DNA from: Ohtaekwangia koreensis
GTDB taxonomy: Bacteria; Bacteroidota; Bacteroidia; Cytophagales; Cyclobacteriaceae
DNA length: 64,000 nt
Assembly: GCF_900167975.1 (NCBI RefSeq)
Contig: NZ_FUZU01000004.1
Location: forward strand, 744,001 to 808,000
Direction: 5' to 3'
The position numbers were made by a program, and so were the translations under genes. The notes under the pieces were generated by a model that was not told where the DNA came from, searched no databases, and saw only the letters and a program-made list of their open reading frames with translations. This document shows, piece by piece, positions 45,172 through 54,479 of this stretch; the first letter of the stretch is position 1; every line of letters starts with the position of its first letter.

Positions 45172-47049
45172 TTACTGGGATTCGTATCCCGGGTTCTGAT
45201 CTAACTTATCATTTCTATTTATTTCATCACGGTGTATCGGCAGGAAATACATCTTATCCAGCCAGAGGCGGTTTTCAATACCCGGATCTATATCCAACGG
45301 TTCATACTTATAGTTATAATTATCCGGATCATACCGATAAATCTTCACATCCTTACCAGCTTTAAGTGTAGCAGTGATGCTGATCCTTCCTGCTTTTTGT
45401 CCTAGCGTTTCAGACGCAATCATCCATCGCCTTGCATCATGATAGCGGTGTTCTTCGTATGCAAGCTCAACTCTGCGTTCATTCCTATAGCGGTCGCGAA
45501 GTACCGCTCCGGCATCTACAACGGCAGGCATACCCGCCCGGAAACGGATCTGGTTAAGCCAGGTGATCGCCTCGGCTTCTTCGCCAAGTTCAATGCAGGC
45601 TTCTATATAGTTCAACACGGCTTCGGTATAGCGAAGGAATGGCCAAGGTATTTGCTGTCGCGTGTTTTGATCTACTATAGCGGGATTCGGATCAATGAAC
45701 TTCTTCATATAGTATCCGGTGCGTGTACCATTCCAGTCTTCAATGGAACTCTGCCGTGTATCGAGACCAAAGTATGATACGACAGAACCGGAACTGTTCA
45801 CGATTTGATACTGCCCTGTTTGAATCTCGTTATAGGGATCTTTACCAGCAGCATCTGCAGTACGTGGTTTCCAAGGTGAGCCATCACGCAGAATGGTTGC
45901 ATCCATTCGCGGGTCTCTGTCGGTATAGGGTGCAGCAGCATGATCCGGGTTATCCCAATCAAATGCAGTACCGTCCATCATCTCATAATCATCTACCAGA
46001 TTTTGGATCGGTGTATTACCTGCCCAGTTGTGATAACCGTTCGGACCGTTGTTACGACCAACCCATGCACCGCCTTCATCTTTTGCATTGATAAAGTAGC
46101 GCGCAAAGATCAATTCTCTCTCACCACCATTTTTTGCCAACGCTATATTTGCATAGTTGGCTGTACCCTCCGTTGCAGACACTGGCGCTGCCAAATTGAA
46201 TGAGTATCCTAATCCAAGGTCTACAACAGCCTTCGCAGCATCTTTGGCTTTCTGCCAACGTTCCGTTTGTGAACCACTGGAATAACCCAGTAAATCATAA
46301 TTCTGGAACGAGCTCAACAAAGTCGACTTGGTTGCAGCTTTCGCCTGGTCATGCAGGTCGCTCGCGGCATATAGCAGAACTCGCGCCTTCAACGCTAATG
46401 CTGCAGTCTCAGAAGTTCTTCCCGATGGCATTGTTTTATCATCCAGCAGTTGTGCTGCTTTGTCACAATCGGCTACAATGAAATCAACACATTCTGCAAA
46501 TGTATTCCGTGCTATAGTATAGTCTGTTTCACCGAGTTTATAGCTTCTGTCAACAATGGGGACACCACCGTAATACCGGAGCAACTGGTGATAAAAGTAT
46601 GCACGCATAAAGTAAGCTTCACCTTGAAGCACACTCGCCTGAATCTGACCTGTATTTTCAAACTGTGGTGTCTCCAGGTTTTCGATAGCCAGGTTACACG
46701 CACGGATGCGTTGATACATGCTTGTCCAGTTGAGTGTATTATTCACCCATCCTATATCTGCAGGATTGGAACGTGATTCTGTAATTGTATTTATACCGCG
46801 GCCGGGGTGCGTAAACATAGCTTCATCCGTCAGGGATGCGAGCATCTGTTCATCGAATCCTCCATTACCCAGTCCGTTATATATATCCGTAACAAAGGCC
46901 TGTGACAAACCTGGATCTTTCCATACATCTTCGGACGGCACTTCATTCAGGGGCTTTGTACTTACGAAGTCATCATTACAACCTGTTACTGCGAACATGG
47001 CAACGACTGTACCAAGCGCTAAAATTTTAAGCTTATTCATATTCTTCAT
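45172..47049 (-). CDS. SusD/RagB-type nutrient-binding lipoprotein (unit 1)
   Basis: The 625-residue protein has a lipoprotein signal (MFAVTGC). The SusD pattern follows: STKPLNEVPSEDVWKDP, MYQRIRACNLAIENLE, EAYFMRAYFYHQLLRYYGGVPIVD (read in two parts) and the C-terminal RYTEAVLNYIEACIELGEEAEAI and LDQNPGY. It would be the surface lid that binds substrate over the SusC channel encoded 11 bp upstream. It is longer than average. The substrate is unknown. Confidence 0.95.
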   Translation of the reverse strand: MKNMNKLKILALGTVVAMFAVTGCNDDFVSTKPLNEVPSEDVWKDPGLSQAFVTDIYNGLGNGGFDEQMLASLTDEAMFTHPGRGINTITESRSNPADIGWVNNTLNWTSMYQRIRACNLAIENLETPQFENTGQIQASVLQGEAYFMRAYFYHQLLRYYGGVPIVDRSYKLGETDYTIARNTFAECVDFIVADCDKAAQLLDDKTMPSGRTSETAALALKARVLLYAASDLHDQAKAATKSTLLSSFQNYDLLGYSSGSQTERWQKAKDAAKAVVDLGLGYSFNLAAPVSATEGTANYANIALAKNGGERELIFARYFINAKDEGGAWVGRNNGPNGYHNWAGNTPIQNLVDDYEMMDGTAFDWDNPDHAAAPYTDRDPRMDATILRDGSPWKPRTADAAGKDPYNEIQTGQYQIVNSSGSVVSYFGLDTRQSSIEDWNGTRTGYYMKKFIDPNPAIVDQNTRQQIPWPFLRYTEAVLNYIEACIELGEEAEAITWLNQIRFRAGMPAVVDAGAVLRDRYRNERRVELAYEEHRYHDARRWMIASETLGQKAGRISITATLKAGKDVKIYRYDPDNYNYKYEPLDIDPGIENRLWLDKMYFLPIHRDEINRNDKLDQNPGYESQ

Positions 47050-47060
47050 GGATAAGGTTG

Positions 47061-50000
47061 TTAAAATGTTACTGTTAAACCTGTATTCAGAATTTTTGCC
47101 TGCGGATAGTACTGACCTGTTCCGCCAGTAGACTCCGGATCAAACACATCGAATTTGTCGAAGGTTAACAGGTTTAACGCGTTGACATAAATCCGTAAAC
47201 CGCTGATGCCAACTTTATTGCCAAAAGCAGATGGTATAGTATATCCCAACTCTATATTCTTGAGGCGAACATAGTTTGAGCTTCTAAGCCAGTATGTATT
47301 ATCGTTTGAATAATACTGATTGCTTCTGTCTGCAATGCGTGGATGTTCACTGCTTGGGTTGTCGATGGTCCAGCGATTTTTATATACATCCAACAGGAAG
47401 TTTCCGATACTTCCGGATTCACCTGTACTTACATAAACCTGTGCACCGGTTGCACCCTGGAATAATATAGAGAGGTCAAAGTTTTTATACCGTGCCCCTA
47501 TATTTAAACCTCCTTGGAAAAGAGGAATATTGGTTCTGTCATTCCGTACGCGATCATCGGGTGTTATAGCGCCATCGCCATTGTAATCTTTATACCTCAT
47601 GTCGCCAGGGCGAAGTGTGTTGGTAATGGCTGAATAATCAAGTGTTTCTGCCTGAATATCTTCTTCTGTTCTAAATACACCATCATACTGATATGCTAAA
47701 TATGTATACATTGGTTTACCCGTTGTTTGCTGCCAGCTTGGAGCACCCGGAGCTTCATCCCAGTATATAACTTTGTTTTTCGCATAACCGCCATTTACAC
47801 TTACGTTGTATGAAAGCTCACCAACCTGTCCGTTGTAACCGATCAGGAATTCCCAGCCTTTGTTGTTTACCTTGCCTATATTTTCAGCAGGCAATGTCAT
47901 ACCGGTAGTTTGTGGTACGGATGCATTCTTACGCCACAGAATGTTACTGCGCTTGTTCCAGAATACATCAAACTGGAAATTGATCTTTCCGGAGAGCAAT
48001 GCTCCTTCCAGACCCAAATTGAAGTTATTGGCAACCTCCCAAGTAACCGTTGGATTGGGAACCCGTGTTTCATATATAGTTCCTACTTCCTGTCCGCCTA
48101 TTATATAGCTACGGAAAGCGTTTGTTGACAGGTACTGATATTCCTGAAGTTCATCACCGTCAATGGTTCCGTTCGCATTCACATCATAGTATATCTGGTC
48201 ATTACCCAACTGTCCCCATGAACCGCGGAGCTTGAAGTAGCTTACAACGTTTACATTGTTCTTCCAGAAATCCTCTTCAGAGATTTGCCATCCGGCCATA
48301 ACACCGGGGAAGAAACCATAGCGTGTATCTTCGGGGAACATATAGGATCCATCATATCTCCAGAGAAATTCCAACAGATATTTTTCTTTATAGTTATAGG
48401 CTACGCGACCAAAGTAATTTATACGGGCGCGTTCCCAGCCTCCACCATTCGCATTCTTTTCTGCATTTCCTCCCGCAATCAACTGATCGACTGAAGAAGA
48501 AATAAAGAATCTCCTATAGGAATTGAAGTAATCATTATCAATGGTCTCGCGGTTTGTACCCGCCAGAAAAGTCAGCGCGTGATCGTTGAAAGTCCGCTCG
48601 TAGGTAAGTATACCTCCAAGTAGAACGTTGAGCTGATCTTCATCGCCTTGCGACAATCTCGGTTCAGCAGGACCACGTTGTCCTTTCGATAGTTTCGGAG
48701 TCACGCCATCGTCTTCATAGGAAACTTTATCCCATGTATATAGATACCATGGAATCTCCCACTTTTTCGTACGCTTTATATATTTATCAACAGAAGCTGT
48801 TCCGGTAAGTTTCAAACCTTTTACCCAGGGTATAGTAACATCCACAGATCCATTCGTTTGTACATAGTAACGTGTATCACGATCGTAACCGGTTTGATTC
48901 GTTGTGATTACCACCGGGTTTTCGCCGTTCTCAATATCGGGTCCGGGTAATCCGTTTGGCCAGAAAGCTGGCTGTGTCGGTAAACCACGCATCTGCATTC
49001 TAAATATAGCACCGGCACTGCGTGTAGGATAAAATCTGTTTTCCTGGCGACCTAATATACCGATCGTTGTTTTTATATACTTATTGACATTTGCATCGAG
49101 GTTAATACGAATATCATATTGCTTATAGCCAGTAGCTGCATTCTTATAGTATGCATCCTGATTTTGGTAGCCAAGCGATGTGAGGTATTTAAAGTTCTCT
49201 GTACCGCCTGTGAGTTGCAGGTTGTGACGTGATTGTGGCGACCAATTCTTCAAGGTAGCATCATACCAATCCGTGTTCGGATGTCCCCAGGGATCCGATC
49301 CATCTTTGAACTTTTGAAAATCATCCGGAGTATAGGGAGCATCTACCACAGTTCCGTTCGGCCGGGTATAAGTTCCGGACTGTTTAAAGGCCGCGTTGGC
49401 GGCACTCCATTCATCTACCGGTAAATTAAAAATCTCCAACTCGTTTCTCATTTCAGCAAACTGTGTGGCGTCTGCGAGTTTCGGCACAACCGTTGGCCGT
49501 GACCATCCCTGATTGAACGAGTATAAAATTTCAGGCTTACCTGTTTTACCACGCTTTGTTGTGATGAGGATTACACCATTGGCAGCACGTGATCCATATA
49601 TAGCAGCGGATGCATCTTTCAATACAGATATACTTTCAATGTCTGCAGGATTTAAACGTTCTATACCGCCTGACCTGGCCGGTATACCATCGATCACGAT
49701 CAACGCATCATTACTACCCAATGTATTCGATCCGCGAATGCGAATGCTTGAACCATCGTACCCGGGTTCACCGCTTCTGTTTACGGCGATTACCCCCGGC
49801 ATACGTCCGGCAATGGAGTTGGTTAAATTCAACGCTGGCGATTTTACCAGATCAGATCCCTTTACCGTTGCCACTGCACCGGTAACTGTTTCTTTCTTCT
49901 GCTCTCCATATCCTACTACTACTACTTCTGACAATTGCTGTACATCGGCTACCAATGCAACATCCACAGTAGTACGATTGGTAATGTCTACTTCCTGCGC

Positions 50001-50591
50001 TATATACCCTATAAAACTAAAGATCAGCGTAGTACTTCCGCTCGGTACATCGAGAGTATATCTTCCATCGGAATCAGTAGTTGTACCGACTGTTGTTCCT
50101 TTCACCAAAACGTTTACACCGGGAAGTGATTCGGTGCCGTCTGTTACCCGTCCGGTAACACTGAACAATGTGTTCTCTGTTACAAGATTTTCGGTTGCTG
50201 TTACTTCTTCTGTATCATCTTCTATACCTCTAACCTTGTTGAGTACAATACGGTCTTTAATTACCTGGTATTGTATATTCAACGGGCCGAGAAGTTTATT
50301 TAAAACTGACTCGAGTTTTTCTTTTTCCGCGCTAAAGGAGACTTCGTCCTTGAGCGAGATAAAGTTCTTACTGTAAACAAACCGAACAGAAGCATTTTTT
50401 TCAATTCTGTCTAATGCTTTGCTCAGACTTACCTTTTCGACCGTAAGCGTAACGCTTCGGTCCAAAAGACTTTGTGCTTTGCCTACTTCTGCCCGGGAAA
50501 TACCGGTTAGAATCAGCATAACGACAATCTGGCTCAACGTAATTCGCATAATTTTGCTGAGGTTGACGTGCGTTTGTAGAATCTCTTGCAT
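47061..50591 (-). CDS. SusC-type TonB-dependent transducer with STN domain (unit 1)
   Basis: The protein has about 1176 residues from ATG 50591; the longer frame starts with GTG. The N-terminal hydrophobic segment is MRITLSQIVVMLILTG. An STN domain follows (SVTLTVEKVSLSKALDRIEK), then a CarboxypepD-reg-like domain (VTGRVTDGTESLPGVNVLVKG), plug (LSEVVVVGYGEQKKETVTGA, VLKDASAAIYGSRAANGVI) and a barrel ending in TGLTVTF. The STN domain signals through the adjacent FecR and sigma factor when substrate binds. The 5' leader (50592-50747) carries an oppositely oriented terminator. Substrate unknown. Confidence 0.95.
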   Translation of the reverse strand: MQEILQTHVNLSKIMRITLSQIVVMLILTGISRAEVGKAQSLLDRSVTLTVEKVSLSKALDRIEKNASVRFVYSKNFISLKDEVSFSAEKEKLESVLNKLLGPLNIQYQVIKDRIVLNKVRGIEDDTEEVTATENLVTENTLFSVTGRVTDGTESLPGVNVLVKGTTVGTTTDSDGRYTLDVPSGSTTLIFSFIGYIAQEVDITNRTTVDVALVADVQQLSEVVVVGYGEQKKETVTGAVATVKGSDLVKSPALNLTNSIAGRMPGVIAVNRSGEPGYDGSSIRIRGSNTLGSNDALIVIDGIPARSGGIERLNPADIESISVLKDASAAIYGSRAANGVILITTKRGKTGKPEILYSFNQGWSRPTVVPKLADATQFAEMRNELEIFNLPVDEWSAANAAFKQSGTYTRPNGTVVDAPYTPDDFQKFKDGSDPWGHPNTDWYDATLKNWSPQSRHNLQLTGGTENFKYLTSLGYQNQDAYYKNAATGYKQYDIRINLDANVNKYIKTTIGILGRQENRFYPTRSAGAIFRMQMRGLPTQPAFWPNGLPGPDIENGENPVVITTNQTGYDRDTRYYVQTNGSVDVTIPWVKGLKLTGTASVDKYIKRTKKWEIPWYLYTWDKVSYEDDGVTPKLSKGQRGPAEPRLSQGDEDQLNVLLGGILTYERTFNDHALTFLAGTNRETIDNDYFNSYRRFFISSSVDQLIAGGNAEKNANGGGWERARINYFGRVAYNYKEKYLLEFLWRYDGSYMFPEDTRYGFFPGVMAGWQISEEDFWKNNVNVVSYFKLRGSWGQLGNDQIYYDVNANGTIDGDELQEYQYLSTNAFRSYIIGGQEVGTIYETRVPNPTVTWEVANNFNLGLEGALLSGKINFQFDVFWNKRSNILWRKNASVPQTTGMTLPAENIGKVNNKGWEFLIGYNGQVGELSYNVSVNGGYAKNKVIYWDEAPGAPSWQQTTGKPMYTYLAYQYDGVFRTEEDIQAETLDYSAITNTLRPGDMRYKDYNGDGAITPDDRVRNDRTNIPLFQGGLNIGARYKNFDLSILFQGATGAQVYVSTGESGSIGNFLLDVYKNRWTIDNPSSEHPRIADRSNQYYSNDNTYWLRSSNYVRLKNIELGYTIPSAFGNKVGISGLRIYVNALNLLTFDKFDVFDPESTGGTGQYYPQAKILNTGLTVTF

Positions 50592-50678
50592 AATTTTGAT
50601 TGTTTCGTTTTTACAAAATGAGATAAGTGCCCCTGTTCTGATTATGTATACTTCATAAACAGGGGTCACATTTTAATT

Positions 50679-50715
50679 GATTAGGGGTGCCGCAATCACT
50701 CCTAATCTCTTTTTT
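50679..50715 (+). terminator. Plus-strand intrinsic terminator in the FecR-SusC gap of unit 1
   Basis: GATTAGG-G-GTG pairs with CAC-T-CCTAATC, 11 bp with one wobble and a 7-nt loop, followed by TC and a T-run at 50710-50715. The flanking genes run on the minus strand, so a transcript ending here would be antisense to the susC leader. Confidence 0.65.
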
Positions 50716-50747
50716 ACGAATGGGGTGTAGATTTTATACTTACATAG

Positions 50748-51797
50748 TTAATTTGATTTAGTGGTTGTGTCTTCTTTCACACACCCCGTTCCATCGAGGT
50801 ATATTGTGTCGTCTTTCAGTTCATAGGTAGCCTCAATCGAACGGCTCAGCATTTCTAAAATGTCGGCCAGGTTCTGATTGGTAAAGTCTGCCCTTAGCAG
50901 GCAGTTCTTCAGGTTTTCATTTTTAACTTGTATTGTTACGTTATACTTTTCTTCGAGCATGCGCAGCACGCGATCTACAGGTACATTTTCATATACTATA
51001 GTTGTTACCTGCCACATGGATAGTTCGGGTAATTGAATCGGTGCTTCCTTCAGTAAACGGTTCTCCGATTTAACATACGTAACACGTTCGTTTGGTGTGA
51101 GCAGAACAGATGATGAGTCGCGAGTATCTGTTGGTTTCATTTGTACGGCTACCTTACCCGTCATCACCGATACCTCTATTGTGGAAGCATCGTTATAGGC
51201 TTTTATGTTAAAGCTTGTACCGAGTACTTTGGTGGTAACATTTCCGGTGGTAACAATGAAGGGACGGTTCTCTTCCCTGGCGACATCGAAGAATGCTTCG
51301 CCTTTCAATTGAATGAAGCGTGATGCTTTTGAAAATGTAGTGGGATATTCTATACTGCTGCTTGGCTTTAGCCATACAGTGGTTCCATCAGAAAGGTCCT
51401 GCCGAAGTATAGATTGTGTTTTATTGACTACAGTGGCAATGGTTGCCTGCAGATTGGCTGGAACATCGGCAGCTTTGCGATCTTTATATAGTATACCTAT
51501 ACCAATAACTGCGAGCACGCTGATAGCAGCAGCCACTTTGAAAAACAGCCACCTTGTAGAATTATCGTGGTCGTGCTTTTTTTCGTCTTCCGGAAATTGA
51601 TCCGCCTCATTCAGATTATTCTTGATCTGCTGCATCATCTTTTTCCTGAGCAATTCGTGTTGTTGAATGTCCAGCAACCTGATATCGTCAGCAGATGTCT
51701 CAAAAGAGTCGTACCAGGTGTTAACAAGGTCATTCTCTTCAGGCGTACATTTTCCTTGAAGGTATTTTTGCAGAAGCTCAGGTGTAATTCTTTCCAT
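50748..51797 (-). CDS. FecR-type anti-sigma factor (unit 1)
   Basis: The 349-residue protein has an N-terminal cytosolic part (ELLQKYLQGKCTPEENDLVNTWY), one transmembrane helix near residues 87-105 (WLFFKVAAAISVLAVIGIGI) and a periplasmic FecR domain (RQDLSDGTTVWLKPSSSIEYP, LKGEAFFDVAREENRPFIV). A DUF4974/STN-like C terminus follows (RVLRMLEEKYNVTIQVKNENL). It holds the sigma factor inactive until the SusC signal arrives. It lies between the sigma gene and susC in the canonical order. Confidence 0.93.
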   Translation of the reverse strand: MERITPELLQKYLQGKCTPEENDLVNTWYDSFETSADDIRLLDIQQHELLRKKMMQQIKNNLNEADQFPEDEKKHDHDNSTRWLFFKVAAAISVLAVIGIGILYKDRKAADVPANLQATIATVVNKTQSILRQDLSDGTTVWLKPSSSIEYPTTFSKASRFIQLKGEAFFDVAREENRPFIVTTGNVTTKVLGTSFNIKAYNDASTIEVSVMTGKVAVQMKPTDTRDSSSVLLTPNERVTYVKSENRLLKEAPIQLPELSMWQVTTIVYENVPVDRVLRMLEEKYNVTIQVKNENLKNCLLRADFTNQNLADILEMLSRSIEATYELKDDTIYLDGTGCVKEDTTTKSN

Positions 51798-51932
51798 TGT
51801 TCAGGCATTTACTAAAACGATCCGTTTGCCGTGTTCAATCGTTTTAGAAGGTCGCTTACTAAATAGTCAGGTCTTACAGGCTGATCCCCTATACGCACCA
51901 GAAAATATTTTAAAAAAGAATTTGAGACTTGA

Positions 51933-52514
51933 TCAGATTAATCCGATCGTGGATGAGATGACGACTATAATCTGTTTGATATTCATGCGCAAAACACGCA
52001 GTGCTTTGCCTAGCTGATGCTCCACCGTTTTCTCAGATATACCGAGCTGTGAAGCAATTTGCTTCATGGTGAGATTTTCCTGGCGGCTTAACTTAAATAC
52101 CTGCTGACATTTAGGAGGAAGCTTGCTGATCTCTTTTTGTACCGATACATGAAGATCGTTTGCAAACACAAGTTCTTCTGTACAGTTATCAGCCTCCGAT
52201 AATGTTTTGAGCTGGAGGTTGAAATATTGCTTTCGGATACTTTCGTGATGCAGGTGATTTATCACTTTATATTTCACAGCAGTATATAAATACGCTGTGA
52301 GTGATTTGATGTGAACAAGTTCGCGATTGATCCAGAGACTGGTAAATATATCCTGTACGAATTCTTCGGCGATTTCCCTGGATTGAATCCGCCTATAGGC
52401 TGTCGAGTATAGCTTGCGCCAATACCGATTATAAATCTCCTCGAACGCAGCCATGTTCTGCTGTTTGAGCAAGTCTACAAGATTTTGGTCAGAATAATCT
52501 TTGAACTTATTCAT
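51933..52514 (-). CDS. ECF RNA polymerase sigma factor (unit 1)
   Basis: The 193-residue sigma-70 family protein has region 2 (AFEEIYNRYWRKLYSTAYRR, AEEFVQDIFTSLW) and region 4 (LPPKCQQVFKLSRQENLTMK, IASQLGISEKTVEHQLGKAL). It belongs to the Bacteroidota expansion family that pairs with FecR. It would activate the downstream susCD unit and probably the VCBS/ThuA genes. The gap to FecR is 135 bp. No promoter was assigned with confidence. Confidence 0.94.
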   Translation of the reverse strand: MNKFKDYSDQNLVDLLKQQNMAAFEEIYNRYWRKLYSTAYRRIQSREIAEEFVQDIFTSLWINRELVHIKSLTAYLYTAVKYKVINHLHHESIRKQYFNLQLKTLSEADNCTEELVFANDLHVSVQKEISKLPPKCQQVFKLSRQENLTMKQIASQLGISEKTVEHQLGKALRVLRMNIKQIIVVISSTIGLI

Positions 52515-52680
52515 GAGGAACCTTGGTCTAGGGGTATAACAATATTAAAACAATTTCCTGCGGATTAACAGTCTTTTTTACACTTTTCACTCAAAAAAAG
52601 TGATTTGTAAACGGTTGCGACTCACTTTTTCATTGTTAATCAGTCGTTTAAGTGCTTAAAAAATGTTTAAAAGTTTTTTA

Positions 52681-52714
52681 GAAAAGAAGCCGCTCCATTT
52701 CTGGTAGCGGCTTC
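52681..52714 (-). terminator. Terminator after the second susD gene
   Basis: A perfect 9-bp stem GAAGCCGCT/AGCGGCTTC, extended internally by CCA/TGG, is followed on the minus strand by TTTTCTAAAAAACTTTT. It separates unit 2 from unit 1. Confidence 0.88.
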
Positions 52715-52758
52715 ATAACTAACCCAAGACAACTATAATTCAATGACCAACTATGAAA

Positions 52759-54456
52759 TCAGTTTGCACCGTTTGGCTTCAACAACGGGTTCGCATTGAT
52801 GGCTTGATTTGGAATCGGGAAGATTGTTTTGTCAGCAGCATCGGCTGGTTTATCCCACCACTCCGAACCAAATTTATTCCATCGGATAAGATCTGTTCTA
52901 CGATGACGCTCTCCTAAAAATTCTCTTCCAAGTTCATCTACAAATTCATCATCCGTTAATTTGCTCAGATCAGCTTCGTAGCTTTGGTCATCCCAATCTT
53001 CTGCTTTGAAATTTCTTTCACGCACAGCATCGAGTAATACAGCAGCTCCGGCTTTATCACCAGCCCTATATTTACACTCGGCCAGTGAATAGTATATTTC
53101 AGCAAGTCTGATTTCGGGTGCAGCATTGAACTGAAATAAATTTTGGGACATGGGCAGCCATGGAAATTTCAGCAAGCGTACTCCTGAATTTTCTTCACCC
53201 GTATTTACGTGTGAACCTTCCTGCCAGCGACCATTCGGTTTTTCGGAGAAACGTCCAACCTGGTCAACAAATTTCAACGGCTGACCATTCCACTCTTCTG
53301 TACCTTTCACTGTTTTGGTGCTATCGTATCCAAAACCTTTTGCTTTGTTAAATTCATACATCTGACCAATGAGGAAAAATCCTTCGTATTCACCACCGGT
53401 AGCAGTTGTATGGAACGGCTGTTTACGTTTATCGCTATCAGCAAATTTTTCATACGGTTTACCCAATGTATACGGAAGTTCGTCTCCGTTGAGATCAAGT
53501 GAAGGAGTTAAATGTATACCATTCCAGCCACCCCAATCATTATCCAATGAATAGCGCGCCTGGTAATGCATCATTGCATTATACATCCAGCCAAACTCAT
53601 ATATATTCTTAGCATGTGGAAACTCGAATATATTTTCCGGAGATTTGTAGCCTTTTACACCTGAACGGAATGGGCCTTTATAATCAGGATCTATTGTATA
53701 GGTACCATACTCGCCATCGATGATTGCCTGTGCATATTGAGCACATTCAGTATACATTGCGGTGCCTATCCATTTCTCTGCATTCAGATATAGTCTTACC
53801 AGCAATGAAGCAGCACCTCCCTGATCCCAACGACCAGACCGAGCGTTCTTCGGCAGATTGGGTAAAGACTCTTTTATTTCTTTTTCTATATATGCAAAAA
53901 CTTCCTGAGCTGTTGATTGAGGTTTAATCGTTTCTATATCTTCAACAATCGGCACACTTCGGAAGAAGTCAAGTAAGAAAAAGTAAAACCAGGCACGTAA
54001 CGTTCTGATCTCTGCTAAATGTCTCACTTTATCAGCCTCGGTTAATCCAAGAGTGGGATAATCCAGCCTTGTCAAATCACGAATCAATATGTTACATTGT
54101 CCTATACCTTGATAGGGTCCCGTCCAACTTCCATAAATTTGTCCCTGATCTGGGTTCCACGCATGATTATGTAAGCGTATCCAGTTACCATCATCGTATC
54201 CGTGCTTTCCTTTTTGCGTCCACACGAATTGATCAGCTGTTAACTCTTGTAGCAACCAACGGTCACCATCCCAACCGCACCAGTGTGCATGTTCATATGG
54301 GCGAACAAGTGCAGCGATAACTGAATTTTTATCCTGGTAGTATACATCTGCCGGCAATACATCGAATGCTTCTTCATCCAGATTTGTACATGACGTTGCT
54401 ACCATTACTGTAATGAGTAAGGTATAGCGCAATATATTTTTCATCATACTTTTCAT
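52759..54456 (-). CDS. SusD/RagB-type nutrient-binding lipoprotein (unit 2)
   Basis: The 565-residue protein begins with a lipoprotein signal (LLITVMVATSC). SusD motifs follow: LDEEAFDVLPADVYYQDKNS, QCNILIRDL, AEIRTLRAWFYFFLLDFFRSVPIV (read in parts), and the C-terminal APEIRLAEIYYSLAECKYRAGD. It would pair with the SusC encoded 23 bp upstream. The substrate is unknown. A strong terminator follows it. Confidence 0.95.
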   Translation of the reverse strand: MKSMMKNILRYTLLITVMVATSCTNLDEEAFDVLPADVYYQDKNSVIAALVRPYEHAHWCGWDGDRWLLQELTADQFVWTQKGKHGYDDGNWIRLHNHAWNPDQGQIYGSWTGPYQGIGQCNILIRDLTRLDYPTLGLTEADKVRHLAEIRTLRAWFYFFLLDFFRSVPIVEDIETIKPQSTAQEVFAYIEKEIKESLPNLPKNARSGRWDQGGAASLLVRLYLNAEKWIGTAMYTECAQYAQAIIDGEYGTYTIDPDYKGPFRSGVKGYKSPENIFEFPHAKNIYEFGWMYNAMMHYQARYSLDNDWGGWNGIHLTPSLDLNGDELPYTLGKPYEKFADSDKRKQPFHTTATGGEYEGFFLIGQMYEFNKAKGFGYDSTKTVKGTEEWNGQPLKFVDQVGRFSEKPNGRWQEGSHVNTGEENSGVRLLKFPWLPMSQNLFQFNAAPEIRLAEIYYSLAECKYRAGDKAGAAVLLDAVRERNFKAEDWDDQSYEADLSKLTDDEFVDELGREFLGERHRRTDLIRWNKFGSEWWDKPADAADKTIFPIPNQAINANPLLKPNGAN

Positions 54457-54479
54457 AAATAAGATTAAAGGGATCGTAC

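Noticed and set aside
49513-50376. A 287-codon open frame on the plus strand opposite susC unit 1
   Set aside because: It is a Ser/Thr/Pro-rich shadow of the CarboxypepD/plug region of the real minus-strand gene. Similar shadows occur opposite the other SusC genes at 680-970 and 57154-57396.
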